Below are positions 1 to 9,118 of a stretch of DNA of 64,000 nt, piece after piece. The notes beneath the pieces were generated by a model. It did not search any database. It was given only the letters and a program-made list of their open reading frames with translations, and was not told the origin of the DNA. Made by a program: the position numbers and the translations under genes. How positions within the stretch are numbered: position 1 is the first letter of the stretch; every line of letters begins with the position of its first letter. The stretch is from CAYLXP01 sp964387425 (GTDB lineage: Bacteria; Verrucomicrobiota; Kiritimatiellia; UBA8416): contig CAYLXP010000003.1 of the NCBI GenBank assembly GCA_964387425.1, positions 8,947-72,946 on the forward strand. The letters are read 5' to 3'.

Positions 1-461
1 AGGCGGTCGCGCGGATAGTCCAGGGGCTCGTGCCAGTGTTCGCGTGCTGATTTGAAGATGCGGAAGTTCGGCAGGTTGACCTCGGCCTCATTCTCGAACC
101 CGAACGAGTTGCCCATTGACCAGCCCATATTGGACTGCCCGGCGCAGAGCCAAACTTCGCCGATGGCAACGTTCTTGATTCTGATCGTATCGCCTTTACC
201 ACTGATCGTCAGCGAGTGACCGGTGCCGTGTTTCGGTGTTTCAAGGAACAGTTTCCATCTTCCGTCTGCATCGGTTCTCACCGTGGCTTCTGCGCCCCAG
301 CTGGCCTGGACCTTCACCGTTTCACCCGGCTCCGCCCAACCCCAGAAGGTGTTCTTCGTCTCCTGCTGGAGAATCATGTTATCGCAGAAAAGACGCGGAA
401 CGCGCACATCTGCTACCGCTGACACACAAATCATCACAACAACCAAAGCAATGCGTTTCAT
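1..461 (-). CDS. Sialate O-acetylesterase-like protein, N-terminal part (cut by window edge)
   Basis: Reading from the ATG at 461, about 153 residues are visible before the window ends. A signal peptide (MKRIALVVVMICVSAVAD) is followed by a short beta-sandwich-like region and then the SGNH block I motif GEVWLCAGQSNMGWSM, whose Ser is the family's nucleophile. The arrangement matches the sialate O-acetylesterase (SASA/DUF303) family, exported enzymes that remove acetyl groups from sugars. The catalytic Asp/His block lies outside the window. It is the last visible gene of a minus-strand run starting at 7037, after a 160-bp gap that holds a palindromic repeat. The true sugar substrate cannot be told; acetylated plant or algal glycan is as likely as sialate. 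Confidence 0.85.
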   Translation of the reverse strand, partial: MKRIALVVVMICVSAVADVRVPRLFCDNMILQQETKNTFWGWAEPGETVKVQASWGAEATVRTDADGRWKLFLETPKHGTGHSLTISGKGDTIRIKNVAIGEVWLCAGQSNMGWSMGNSFGFENEAEVNLPNFRIFKSAREHWHEPLDYPRDR

Positions 462-507
462 ATCAATCACTCCCTGTATTTCACCCGCTTGTTCGTCCTC
501 TGAAGAT

Positions 508-608
508 GCGGGCTAAAGCCCGGACTACAAACGCCGTTTCGCCCAAGATGGCGTTTGTAGTTCAAGCTTCAGCTTGTCTCCCGTTTGTAGTCCGGCCTTT
601 AGGCCGCA
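508..608. repeat. Palindromic intergenic repeat (GGGCTAAAGCCC type)
   Basis: Contains the hairpin GCGGGCTAAAGCCCG near 508, then ACTACAAACGCC facing GGCGTTTGTAGT, then AAGCTTCAGCTT and finally CCGTTTGTAGTCCGG with CGGCCTTTAGGCCG. These are stacked inverted repeats that share the word TAGTCCGG with the element at 15755-15815. It separates two acetylesterase genes and could form a stable RNA structure. Confidence 0.6.
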
Positions 609-622
609 GATGCCTTTACCTG

Positions 623-1360
623 CTACTCAGGTCTTCCATCCTCTGCCGGTGTCTTCCCCTTAATCAACGCTACCGCCTGACGGGCCATGCGTTGCCCCAT
701 CAACGTGTAGCCTTCCGGCGGATAATGCAGGCCATCCTTAGGGCCATTGCAGTCATCCACATCCACGAGCGCGGCGCGCGGATCGTTGGCCACCACCTTC
801 TCTTGTGCCTTACGAACAACCATCCAGCCATCAAAGATCTTGCCCTTGGTGTTCTTCGAGCCGAAATCGCTGATTCGTGCGATTACGACGTTCATCTTCG
901 GCGCCGAGAGGTCCTTTCTGAGTTTCGCGACGAGCTGCTTCAGGGCCTCTTCGTATACGCCTTCCGTCCCGCGTTTTGCATCCGACTCGCCCTGCATCCA
1001 GAGGAAGGAGATACTCGCGGGTTTCCTGGCGAGGAGTGGTTTGACCGCGGTCATGATGCGGTCGTAGTAGGGCGTTCCCTTCACCTTATCCTCCGCGCGA
1101 ATCGCCTTCGCATCCAGGCCCTTGGCATCGGCCAACGCATCCCACTCGGCCAACCAATTGCGAATTGGCTTCCCTGAGAAGGCGGCTTTCACGTACAACA
1201 CCTCCGCACCAGGGAGAAGCGCCTTCGCCTCCGGAAGGAAATCTCTCTCGGGCTTCAGTCGCGCCATGTTGGACTGCCCTGAGAGAATGAACAGATGCGT
1301 CTCCGCTGCACTGCAAGACAGGGTGACTGCGAGAAAGGCTAGAACTACTGCTTTTGTCAT
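623..1360 (-). CDS. Exported SGNH / sialate O-acetylesterase-type esterase
   Basis: 245 residues. A short signal peptide (MTKAVVLAFLAVTLSCSAAE) precedes HLFILSGQSNMARL, block I of the SASA-type SGNH hydrolases, and DGLHYPPEGY near residue 218 supplies the catalytic Asp and His. SISFLWMQGESDAKRG is the family's third conserved block. The protein is a compact single-domain version of the family. A strong Shine-Dalgarno (AGGAGGAG) lies just before the ATG and only 9 bp separate it from the LamG gene upstream, so co-transcription is likely. Expected role: periplasmic or extracellular removal of O-acetyl groups from an oligosaccharide. Substrate unknown. Confidence 0.85.
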   Translation of the reverse strand: MTKAVVLAFLAVTLSCSAAETHLFILSGQSNMARLKPERDFLPEAKALLPGAEVLYVKAAFSGKPIRNWLAEWDALADAKGLDAKAIRAEDKVKGTPYYDRIMTAVKPLLARKPASISFLWMQGESDAKRGTEGVYEEALKQLVAKLRKDLSAPKMNVVIARISDFGSKNTKGKIFDGWMVVRKAQEKVVANDPRAALVDVDDCNGPKDGLHYPPEGYTLMGQRMARQAVALIKGKTPAEDGRPE

Positions 1361-1369
1361 CGTCTCCTC

Positions 1370-2107
1370 CTAATGAACTATTACCAGCGTGCCGCCGGGG
1401 TTGAGGCTGTTGCGCTCAAAGAGCCACTGCACCTCTATTGCAGACAAGGCGTGATCAAAGACCCACACTTCATCGAACTGTCCGTCGAAGCCAACGGTAT
1501 CCAGCCCCAGGCCGCCGCCAATGCGTTGCAGGACCATCCCGGTATCGTCATCCGTGTTCCAGCTGCCGTTCATGGGAGCCCCATCCTCGTAGGCAGTCAC
1601 CACGTTGTTGCTGCCGTCTGTCGAAAGCGCAATGTGATGCCACACGTTCGTGTCGATGGCCGGTGATGCGGCGGACGATATCCAAGTCAGCGTGTCTGTA
1701 TGATGCTGGGCACGCAAAGTCACTTTGCGGGGGCCGCCCCCCGCTACAGTTTCGCCGTCAACGTTGTAGCGGAAGGTATTGTTCTGCTGACCGTTGCCGG
1801 CGAGGGCCTGGTTGTTCGTGTCGCTGGCGGCTTTGTACCAAAATGTACAGCTCCAGGCGTTCGACGTAGTGAACGTAATCGCTGATGTGAACTGAACATA
1901 CGCCGTACCGCCATCCGTGGACACGCTCCCGGCACCAAACCTGGCATCAGTGACAATTGCTGCTGTTCCACTTCCAGCCGAAGAACCGTCGTTGCCGCTG
2001 CCGGACGAATCGCTCAGATCCGTGTCAAACGTGTAGTGCAGCACAGCACCTGCCTGGGCCGAGCACGCCATGAAGACGGCCACCAGAACAGATATCGCGA
2101 TCCTCAT
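1370..2107 (-). CDS. Exported LamG (concanavalin A-like) domain protein
   Basis: The ATG at 2107 is chosen because GAGGAGAG lies just upstream and because it yields a clean signal peptide (MRIAISVLVAVFMACSAQAG). The 245-residue product is essentially one LamG jelly-roll: it opens with VLHYTFDTDLSDSSGSGNDG and closes with FDEVWVFDHALSAIEVQWL, both hallmarks of the family. LamG domains bind carbohydrate or other surface ligands. No catalytic domain is present, so this is probably a small secreted glycan-binding partner of the neighbouring enzymes. It starts 10 bp after the stop of the giant GH94-like gene. Its C-terminus ends LVIVH, resembling the VFIVH end of the exported repeat protein at 17410-18912. 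Confidence 0.8.
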   Translation of the reverse strand: MRIAISVLVAVFMACSAQAGAVLHYTFDTDLSDSSGSGNDGSSAGSGTAAIVTDARFGAGSVSTDGGTAYVQFTSAITFTTSNAWSCTFWYKAASDTNNQALAGNGQQNNTFRYNVDGETVAGGGPRKVTLRAQHHTDTLTWISSAASPAIDTNVWHHIALSTDGSNNVVTAYEDGAPMNGSWNTDDDTGMVLQRIGGGLGLDTVGFDGQFDEVWVFDHALSAIEVQWLFERNSLNPGGTLVIVH

Positions 2108-2117
2108 CGCTCTCTCC

Positions 2118-5100
2118 TCACTTGATGTTGATCGGGCTGAGCGACACATCTCGCGTAAGCCCCCTGCACATCAACTCACCACGCGGCTGGTCGAGATCCG
2201 CAGGCATGCGGATTTCGCCGTCCACCAGCGTTGCCCCCATCACGCCCTCGATCGCCTGGCGCAGCATCCAACCGGCGGCGCCGGTGTATCCGTTCCAGAT
2301 CATGCGACCGGGGTCGAACTTCGTCAGGTAGTCGGCGCACTGCTTGTTGGGCTGCCCACCGTAGACTTCGATTTCCTCCGGCGTGGTGTGAGAAATAGCC
2401 GCCGTCTTGTACCAGAGTCGAGCCGCAGCATCGCGGTAGTACTGGGCCGTCTCGGGAACGCCGTCGGCAGCGAACTGCTCAGCCAACAGGCGGCAGGCAC
2501 GCACCAGCCACTGTACGCCGTGGCTGTACATGCCGTTCTCACGCACGCCTTCAGGGTAGTAGCTGCTGCGACCGAGGAAGGGCTTCGTGTCAGCGCGTAA
2601 GGGCGGGAAGCCAAGGCTGATGGTGTTATCACCCTCAAGCACGCGAATGGCTGTATCCACCGCGGTACGCCCACGATCCTTGTTGATCCCGGCATAGACG
2701 GCCCAGGCAGCGGTCAACGCATCGGTTTCCCAGTAGCCTGCACCTTCGACACCGATCTCGGTGCCGTCGTCGTGAATTGCGCGCAGGTAACGATCGCCAC
2801 GCCACGTCTTCTCGGTCGCCTCGGCCAGCTCCGCCAGCTTCTGCTCATAGTGCTTACGTCGATCCGCACCGTCTCGCTGCTCGATCGTACCGAGCAGATT
2901 GCTGAGAATATAGGTCAGGAAGAAGGCGAGCCAGATGCTCTCGCCGCGGCCTTCACTGCCGATCTCGTCGAGGCCGTCGTTCCAATCGCCCGTACCAATC
3001 AGCGGAATCCCGTTACGTCCCATGCGTTTTTCGAATACAAGGTCGATCGCTTTCAACACGTGGCGATACACGCTGTCACCGAGCGGCGAACGCAACGGGC
3101 AGAAGCCCATCCCGTGCTTGCCGTGCGGAAGCGGAGCCAGTGGGGTCTCGCTGTCGAGATAGGTCACCTGCTCATCCAGCAGGCCCGTGTCTCCAGTCAT
3201 GCGCACATATTCCGAAACGCCCCACCCCAGCCATAGCAGGTTATCAGACGCGTGGGAGCGGCAGGCGAACCCGGTTCTCCCATCGTCCTGCGTGAAGAAC
3301 CAATGGGTAACATCCCCCTCTTTGAACTGTTGCGACGCGTGCAGCAGAAGCTGCTTGCGCGCAAGCGCGGGGTCGACCCAGATCAGGTTGACCGTATCCT
3401 GCAGCTGATCCCGGAAACCAAAGGCGCCACTGGCCTGGTAGAACCCCTTGCGCGCCCAGATGCGTTCGGCGAGCGCCTGGTACTTCATCCAATCGACGTA
3501 ACCGTTGAACTCGGGATCCGAGGTTTCGATCTTCACGGTCGAGGTGAAGCCCTGCCACCAGCTGCGCGTCGCTTCCAGACTGGCCCGACAGGCATCCACC
3601 GTGGAGAAGCGTTCAACGACGCCCTTCGCATCGGCCTGCGTATCGGCCTGACCAAGCACGACCGCAATCGTGGCCTCTCCGTTGGCGGGGATTTCAACGC
3701 TAGCCAGCATCGCCGCACACGGCATGGTGTCGTCACTGCCGCCATCCGCCTGGCCGCTCTCGACGGCAACGGGGTGCGCGAACGAGCGTCCCTTCCCGAA
3801 GAAGCTACCGCGCTGCGTCACGACCGACTCCGTCGACGCGGTCATTGCCACGAACGCAGGCCCGGAGCGGAAGCTGTTGTCCGGATTCTCGAATGTGATC
3901 GCCTCACCGATGCGACCGATCTTCAACGGCCCCGCCATCTCGGGGCTGTGGGCGAGCGCGATCTGGAAGTATGGCGCCACACGTAGCGTGCGGCTCTCGC
4001 TGCCATGATTCCGCATCGTAAGCAGATACACACCGGTCGGGGCATCGAGCGGAACGTGCGTCGTCAGTTCCGTTTCCAGCCAGCCCTTGCGCATGTTGAA
4101 CGTGGCGACTCCATCCATTCCGAAGCGGACGTCCTGTTTAGCCTCCGGGTCGCGAATGGGCTCGAATGTCGGCGAGAACCATGCGTCACGTGACTCGTCG
4201 TAGAGATAGAAGGCCTCCGACGGCATTTCGCGCGTCACAAGGTCGGCCCAGTCAGTCGTAAGCCGATTCTGCTGCGCGTTGCCGTTGGCGGACGTGTGCA
4301 GACCGCGATTCGTCACGCAAAGAACGTGCCCCAGGAAGTTCGACATCGTGTGGTCGAATGGCCGTGGAGTGTAGGGGGTGCGCACGTGAAGCACGGCACC
4401 ACCGTTCTCGTATTCCGTGTAGGGCAGTTCGATATCTTCAGGCACCTCGCCGTGGCCGATCATCGGTCCCTGGGTGCTGGATTCCTGCGCTTCGACAGAG
4501 ACGCCCTCGGGAGCAAGGTGCTCGCGAATCCAGGTTTTCGCCTGGTCATGCGAATCGGCGCAACCGACGAGTAGCGAGAGCTTCGCCTGCCCTTTCGGTT
4601 CAACACTTACGCCCAGCAGCAGGGCGCCGATGGGGTCAAAGGTCGGATAGGCTGGCGTATCGATGCAGGAGAGGAATCGTCGCGTCTGCAGCGCACGTGG
4701 ATTCCAAATCGTTCCCGCACGACCAATGTAGTCCACGCGGCCGGTGAGGAATCCCTCCGGGGCCGAGGCAGAGGCGAGGATGCCAACCTTGTGTGAGTGG
4801 CGATGCAATGCCAGAACGGCATTCAGGGATGTATCGTAGGACATCTCCGGATAGAGCCGGTTGTACTGCGTGTGATTCCGGTCTCCGACGGCATTGTCGA
4901 GCAACCACTCGAGGTACGGCGAGACCTTCAGCTCCCGAGTCGCATCCGACAGGTTCTCGATCGTAAGATCCCACCGTTCGACGGCGGCGCTTGCATCGGG
5001 CAGCGTGATGGCAAGGGTCGCCTTCAGGTCATTGACCGTCTGAACCACGTTCAAGGTACCGTTGGAGCGCGAGCAGGCCGCCTTCGGGAAGAGCTCTTCC

Positions 5101-7037
5101 GGATGATTGCCAAGCACGGGCCAGCTACTCGAACTCCCCTCGCCCGTCGCTTCAGACAGGAAGAGCGCCCTTCCGGCTGGCTCCACCCCTTCGAACGAGG
5201 GACGTGTCACCGTGACGCCTTCGTGGAAGAGACGGCTGCAGGCCTCTCCGCTGGCTTCAAGCTCTACCTCGTAGGTAAGGTTCCCGATCCGCAGTCCGTG
5301 ACCGGCAGCCGCCTTGGCGCGGGCCTTTATCTTGCCGACCACAACGGAAACCACAATCAGCAGCAGGACGAAGATGCCCAGTCCAATCAGGGACCAATCA
5401 GGACGGTCACCGGCAGCAGCCAGCATCGCCTGGCTGTCGTTCCAAACCTTGTCCCACTCGGCGCCGGCCGGCAGGTAGAATGGAATCAAGAGTGGCGCCC
5501 AGGTCGTAAAGCGCTTCACGCCTTCCGGGATATAGCGCGCGGCGGCATCCGGGCCAATGAAGCGCGCCACCTTCTCATCCAGGCGATCCATCCCAATGAA
5601 ACTTAAGTTCACTAATGTCGCAACCCTCAGCCCCATGTGATCGACGAAGAGCAGAATGCGGAAGCCGCCATAGACGAGAATCCAAGTGAAGACTCCGAGG
5701 CTCCAGGCGTTGAAGGCCTCCTCGCCCATGAAGATCTGGTTAACGGTCGCGAAGACGGAGCGAATCGCACCGTCCTGGTTGTACCACATCGGCGTCCCCA
5801 TCGGACGCAGGAAGCTGAAGATGACCGGAGACATCCAGAGTCCCCACCGCATGACGCGAATGGTGCCCTCGACCAGCTCGGTCACCCCTTCGCGGGAAGG
5901 GATACGCTTCACGGGCGCCCATGTTCTCTCGAAGAGCGCCTGTAGGAACGCCTTGTTGATGGCGAACAACCATGCCGCAATTCCCCAGACTGACACTCCG
6001 ATAATCGCCTCATTCAGAAGCATCTTTGTGCCGCCGCTTACCGCCGTCAGCTTGATGTAGCCCCAGTTGTTGAGCAACATCCGAAACTCGTCCGGGCGAG
6101 TCGTTCGCACGCTGTTGCAGGCCGAGACGAGGGCATTCGGGTCCATACCGAACGCGGTGTAGAGATTGAACTTCGTGAGGACGATCGGAATCTGGTTCGT
6201 GTCGAAGTAGAACGCCAGGGCCGCCCCGATGAAAGCACCCATTCCGGCATCGACGAAATAGAGACGCGGGGACTTCACACCGCCACGGCTACGTGCACCG
6301 AGGACGAGATCGCGCAGCAGGCTTACACCCGCAAAGACGGCCAACCCGGCCAGGGCGCCGAACCCCATGCGAAAGCCCGTCGCACGCTGAGAGAGCCCCA
6401 TGCCGAGGGCCGCCGCGATGGCGATACCCACGGCGGCACCACGGACGTAGAGTGAGGGCTTCCGGTACGCCAGCATCGCCCGCTTGAAGAAGCTCTCGCT
6501 CCCGTCGAAGGACTCGATGATCGTCTTGCAGACGGGAAACACGAGGATACCTACAACGGCCAGCACGACGAAAGGCACCTGCTGGTAAGCACTGCGCACG
6601 GCATCCATCGCCACGACGATGCCGGTCAGCTGCAGCAGTCCCATCAAGATGCCACTGTAGGCTGCGCCCTTGAGCATACCGCTCTTGCTGTTACCGAGAA
6701 CCACGTTACGGTCGGGAACCACGCCGTGCATGCCATCGAGGATCAGGCCTGTGAGCAGGAAGGCCTCGGCCCAGAGTGCGGCCTGCGAAACCATCGTGCA
6801 GAGAACGGCGGCAACGGCGCGAAGCAGGGCAGGCCATGCGGCGACGGCCGGCCCGGAGCCAAGATCGGCTACCATGGGTGCCAGCACGACGGCAGCAGCG
6901 GGAAGCGCCAGCCAGCCGTGGACAGCCACGCCCTTGACGAATGTCCGCCGGTTGATCCAGGCAAACGCATTGGCCACGATTTCGTTGGCTAGAAAGAGGG
7001 CCAGGGCCCAAACCGCAAGTGTAGTCGGATCTGTCAT
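2118..7037 (-). CDS. Giant membrane-anchored GH94-like glycoside phosphorylase/hydrolase
   Basis: 1639 residues. The first roughly 580 residues carry about ten or more hydrophobic segments (for example VWALALFLANEIVANAF and LIGLGIFVLLLIVVSVVVG near 555). The rest is soluble and resembles GH94: a beta-sandwich region, then an alpha/alpha barrel with PLIGTGDWNDGLDEIG near residue 1350, the DWND region where GH94 enzymes carry the general-acid Asp. The closest known architecture is the C-terminal half of cyclic beta-1,2-glucan synthase (NdvB/Cgs), but I see no GT84 glycosyltransferase module, so it is not a synthase. It could phosphorolyse or trim oligosaccharides at the inner membrane. A GGAG precedes the ATG, and LamG and esterase genes follow closely. 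Confidence 0.75.
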   Translation of the reverse strand: MTDPTTLAVWALALFLANEIVANAFAWINRRTFVKGVAVHGWLALPAAAVVLAPMVADLGSGPAVAAWPALLRAVAAVLCTMVSQAALWAEAFLLTGLILDGMHGVVPDRNVVLGNSKSGMLKGAAYSGILMGLLQLTGIVVAMDAVRSAYQQVPFVVLAVVGILVFPVCKTIIESFDGSESFFKRAMLAYRKPSLYVRGAAVGIAIAAALGMGLSQRATGFRMGFGALAGLAVFAGVSLLRDLVLGARSRGGVKSPRLYFVDAGMGAFIGAALAFYFDTNQIPIVLTKFNLYTAFGMDPNALVSACNSVRTTRPDEFRMLLNNWGYIKLTAVSGGTKMLLNEAIIGVSVWGIAAWLFAINKAFLQALFERTWAPVKRIPSREGVTELVEGTIRVMRWGLWMSPVIFSFLRPMGTPMWYNQDGAIRSVFATVNQIFMGEEAFNAWSLGVFTWILVYGGFRILLFVDHMGLRVATLVNLSFIGMDRLDEKVARFIGPDAAARYIPEGVKRFTTWAPLLIPFYLPAGAEWDKVWNDSQAMLAAAGDRPDWSLIGLGIFVLLLIVVSVVVGKIKARAKAAAGHGLRIGNLTYEVELEASGEACSRLFHEGVTVTRPSFEGVEPAGRALFLSEATGEGSSSSWPVLGNHPEELFPKAACSRSNGTLNVVQTVNDLKATLAITLPDASAAVERWDLTIENLSDATRELKVSPYLEWLLDNAVGDRNHTQYNRLYPEMSYDTSLNAVLALHRHSHKVGILASASAPEGFLTGRVDYIGRAGTIWNPRALQTRRFLSCIDTPAYPTFDPIGALLLGVSVEPKGQAKLSLLVGCADSHDQAKTWIREHLAPEGVSVEAQESSTQGPMIGHGEVPEDIELPYTEYENGGAVLHVRTPYTPRPFDHTMSNFLGHVLCVTNRGLHTSANGNAQQNRLTTDWADLVTREMPSEAFYLYDESRDAWFSPTFEPIRDPEAKQDVRFGMDGVATFNMRKGWLETELTTHVPLDAPTGVYLLTMRNHGSESRTLRVAPYFQIALAHSPEMAGPLKIGRIGEAITFENPDNSFRSGPAFVAMTASTESVVTQRGSFFGKGRSFAHPVAVESGQADGGSDDTMPCAAMLASVEIPANGEATIAVVLGQADTQADAKGVVERFSTVDACRASLEATRSWWQGFTSTVKIETSDPEFNGYVDWMKYQALAERIWARKGFYQASGAFGFRDQLQDTVNLIWVDPALARKQLLLHASQQFKEGDVTHWFFTQDDGRTGFACRSHASDNLLWLGWGVSEYVRMTGDTGLLDEQVTYLDSETPLAPLPHGKHGMGFCPLRSPLGDSVYRHVLKAIDLVFEKRMGRNGIPLIGTGDWNDGLDEIGSEGRGESIWLAFFLTYILSNLLGTIEQRDGADRRKHYEQKLAELAEATEKTWRGDRYLRAIHDDGTEIGVEGAGYWETDALTAAWAVYAGINKDRGRTAVDTAIRVLEGDNTISLGFPPLRADTKPFLGRSSYYPEGVRENGMYSHGVQWLVRACRLLAEQFAADGVPETAQYYRDAAARLWYKTAAISHTTPEEIEVYGGQPNKQCADYLTKFDPGRMIWNGYTGAAGWMLRQAIEGVMGATLVDGEIRMPADLDQPRGELMCRGLTRDVSLSPINIK

Positions 7038-7114
7038 GTCTGCTCCGTAGTGTTATCTATCTGAATTCATCGTGTATTCTTGGGCCAGCGATCGCCCTGC
7101 CGGATTCAAATCCC

Positions 7115-7299
7115 TTTGGAGTGCGGCGATGAAATCGCCGCTTTCCGCGAGCGCGGAGCGCGTGAATTCACGAGATAGCGTCCGATTCAATCCACGATTC
7201 TCGCTCACGTCACGCTCCGCTCGAATCCAAAGCGGTGACTTCCTACTACGCCGTCGCAAGCTCCTGGCTTCGTAGGACAAGCCGTCACCGCACTCCAAA
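7115..7299. repeat. 185-bp MITE-like element with 12-bp perfect terminal inverted repeats
   Basis: It begins TTTGGAGTGCGG (7115-7126) and ends CCGCACTCCAAA (7288-7299), exact reverse complements. Inside are further mirrored words (GCGGCGATGAAATCGCCGC, and CGCTCCGC against GCGGAGCG). No open frame looks real. It fills the gap between the sulfatase and the GH94-like gene, so it probably lies in the untranslated or promoter region of the latter. Confidence 0.65.
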
Positions 7300-7340
7300 T
7301 TCTCCTGAGCTCCTGCAAAACGTTCATCATCAGTCTCGCG

Positions 7341-8942
7341 CTACTCCTCCGGCACGTCGTACTTGTCCCGCAAGTCATACAACTCTCGCATCATGCGCTT
7401 CCGGATCGTCGCGTACTCGGGGTTGTCGTATTCCGATTTCAGTTCCTTCGGATCTTTCTGCAGATCGAAAAGCTCCCACTGCTCACCGTAGTCCAGCTTC
7501 GGATGTCCGTAGTAGCGAATGAGCTTGAATCGCTGACCGCGGACACCTTCGATCTTCGGCAGGTTGTAGGCGCCACTGTGGTAGTAGTGGTAGTAGATCG
7601 AGTCACGCCAGTCGGCTGGCGTTTTGCCATCGAAGATCGGCAACAGGGAGCGTCCCTGCATGTCGCTCGGGATGTCGAGACCGGCAATGTCGAGGAAGGT
7701 CGGTGCATAGTCGACATTCTGGATCATCGCATCGATGCGCTGCCCCGGCTTGATGCGCTCCGGCCAGCGAATGATGAACGGCATGCGAACCGACTCTTCG
7801 TACATGAGCCGCTTGTCTGACCAGCCGTGCTCACCGAGGTAGAAGCCCTGGTCCGAGCTGTAGATGACGATCGTGTTGTCTGCGAGGCCACTCTTGTCGA
7901 GCCAGTCGAGGAGGCGGCCGACATTCTCGTCCACCGCGGCCACGACGCGCAGGTAGTCTTTGATGTAGCGCTGGTAGCGGTACTCGTAGAGCGCGTTCCC
8001 GGTCAGCTCGCCCGAGGCCACACGTCTGCGGTAGTCCTCGTTCTGCGGGTCGTAGTGCCTGTGCCACTCCTTTCGCTCCGCTTCCGTCATATTGCCCAGG
8101 TGCTTGAAGTCACCCTTGCACTGCAGCTCGGGACCACGCGGCGTCGGCAACTCGTACCCACCCTGGAGCGGCGTGATCTTCAGGACTTCCGGAGACTTCA
8201 TCCCATGCATTTTCATCCAACTGTGCTTCACGTAGTCGGTACGGTTCTCATAGTCGTCGTAGTACGTGTCAGGAATCGGGACATCCTCGTCCCGGTACAT
8301 GCCGAGATTGCGAAGGGGCGGCATCACGTTGGTGTGCGGAGCCTTGAACTGGCACATCATCAGGAAGGGCTTCGTCTTGTCGCGCTTCTTCATCCACTCA
8401 ATGGACTCGGAGGTAACGATGTCCGTCGAGTATCCCTTTTCGATCACAATGCTGCCGTCGTGCGCCACGAACGCCGGATTGTAGTAGCGCCCCTGCCCCC
8501 CGTTGGCCGTTAGCGTCTTGTGATAGTCAAACTCATCCGACGGGAATGGATGCATGTGCCACTTGCCGATCATCGCGGTCTGGTAGCCGGCCTTCTGCAA
8601 CAAGCGCGTGAAGAGCTGCTGTTTGCTGTCCCAGGGCGAACCGTTGGTCTTCACACCGTGCAGATGACTGAACTTGCCGGTGAGGACGGCGGCGCGACTG
8701 GGCTGGCAGATGCTGTTCTCGCAGAAGCTCTGCGTGAAGACGGCGCCCTGTTCCGCCAGCCGGTCGATGTTCGGTGTTTGAGCAAAGCCGGGATTATAGG
8801 CCCCGATGGCGCTCAGCGCGTGGTCATCACTGAAAATGAAGAGGATGTTGGGTTTGACGGCTGCCTTCGCCCCTGAGGCCGTCACAATCAGCAATCCAAG
8901 GACAACGAGATGCTTAACAAGGTACTGTCGGCTGCTCTTCAT
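7341..8942 (-). CDS. Exported S1-family sulfatase
   Basis: 533 residues with a signal peptide (to about residue 27, AKAA). KPNILFIFSDDHALSA supplies the metal-binding Asp pair, and C79 in SICQPSR is the CxPSR cysteine that must be converted to formylglycine. MIGKWHM and the C-terminal DQGFYLGEHGWSDK match the rest of the S1 active site. Overall it resembles the GlcNAc-6-sulfatase-like branch, though the subfamily is a guess. AAGGAAG precedes the ATG. It is the first minus-strand gene beside the divergent LacI regulator, and the perfect operator at 8998-9011 sits 56 bp upstream of its start, so LacI control is likely. It needs a formylglycine-generating or anaerobic maturase encoded outside this window. 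Confidence 0.93.
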   Translation of the reverse strand: MKSSRQYLVKHLVVLGLLIVTASGAKAAVKPNILFIFSDDHALSAIGAYNPGFAQTPNIDRLAEQGAVFTQSFCENSICQPSRAAVLTGKFSHLHGVKTNGSPWDSKQQLFTRLLQKAGYQTAMIGKWHMHPFPSDEFDYHKTLTANGGQGRYYNPAFVAHDGSIVIEKGYSTDIVTSESIEWMKKRDKTKPFLMMCQFKAPHTNVMPPLRNLGMYRDEDVPIPDTYYDDYENRTDYVKHSWMKMHGMKSPEVLKITPLQGGYELPTPRGPELQCKGDFKHLGNMTEAERKEWHRHYDPQNEDYRRRVASGELTGNALYEYRYQRYIKDYLRVVAAVDENVGRLLDWLDKSGLADNTIVIYSSDQGFYLGEHGWSDKRLMYEESVRMPFIIRWPERIKPGQRIDAMIQNVDYAPTFLDIAGLDIPSDMQGRSLLPIFDGKTPADWRDSIYYHYYHSGAYNLPKIEGVRGQRFKLIRYYGHPKLDYGEQWELFDLQKDPKELKSEYDNPEYATIRKRMMRELYDLRDKYDVPEE

Positions 8943-8997
8943 ACACCACTTCCTTCTCTTGTAAAGTCCACCTGGTCTCGATTCACACCGGCAACAG

Positions 8998-9011
8998 TGT
9001 AACCGGTTACA
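8998..9011. promoter_or_regulatory. LacI-type operator, perfect 14-bp palindrome
   Basis: TGTAACCGGTTACA is a perfect palindrome with the central CG typical of LacI/GalR operators. It lies between the divergent sulfatase and LacI-family genes, 56 bp upstream of the sulfatase ATG. Confidence 0.75.
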
Positions 9012-9102
9012 GCCATGTCTATCAACCCCTATTTTGCGTTTTTTCTCACAAAGACCTCAGTGCCAAAACCGCCCACAATTGCTTGCGTTTTCCCGCAAAC
9101 AC

Positions 9103-9116
9103 TGTATACGGTTTCA
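9103..9116. promoter_or_regulatory. Second LacI-type operator overlapping the regulator's start region
   Basis: TGTATACGGTTTCA matches the operator at 8998-9011 at 11 of 14 positions, keeps the central CG, and ends 2 bp before the regulator's ATG. This placement suggests autoregulation, with possible looping over the roughly 105 bp between the two sites. Confidence 0.6.
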
Positions 9117-9118
9117 GC

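Noticed and set aside
236..1177. Long plus-strand open frame of 313 codons opposite the two esterase genes
   Set aside because: It is antisense to clear SGNH genes and its protein has no family pattern; GC-rich DNA gives such frames easily.
2118..7037. Cyclic beta-1,2-glucan synthase (ndvB) as the name for the giant protein
   Set aside because: The GT84 glucosyltransferase part needed for synthesis is not seen and the total length is about half of known synthases.
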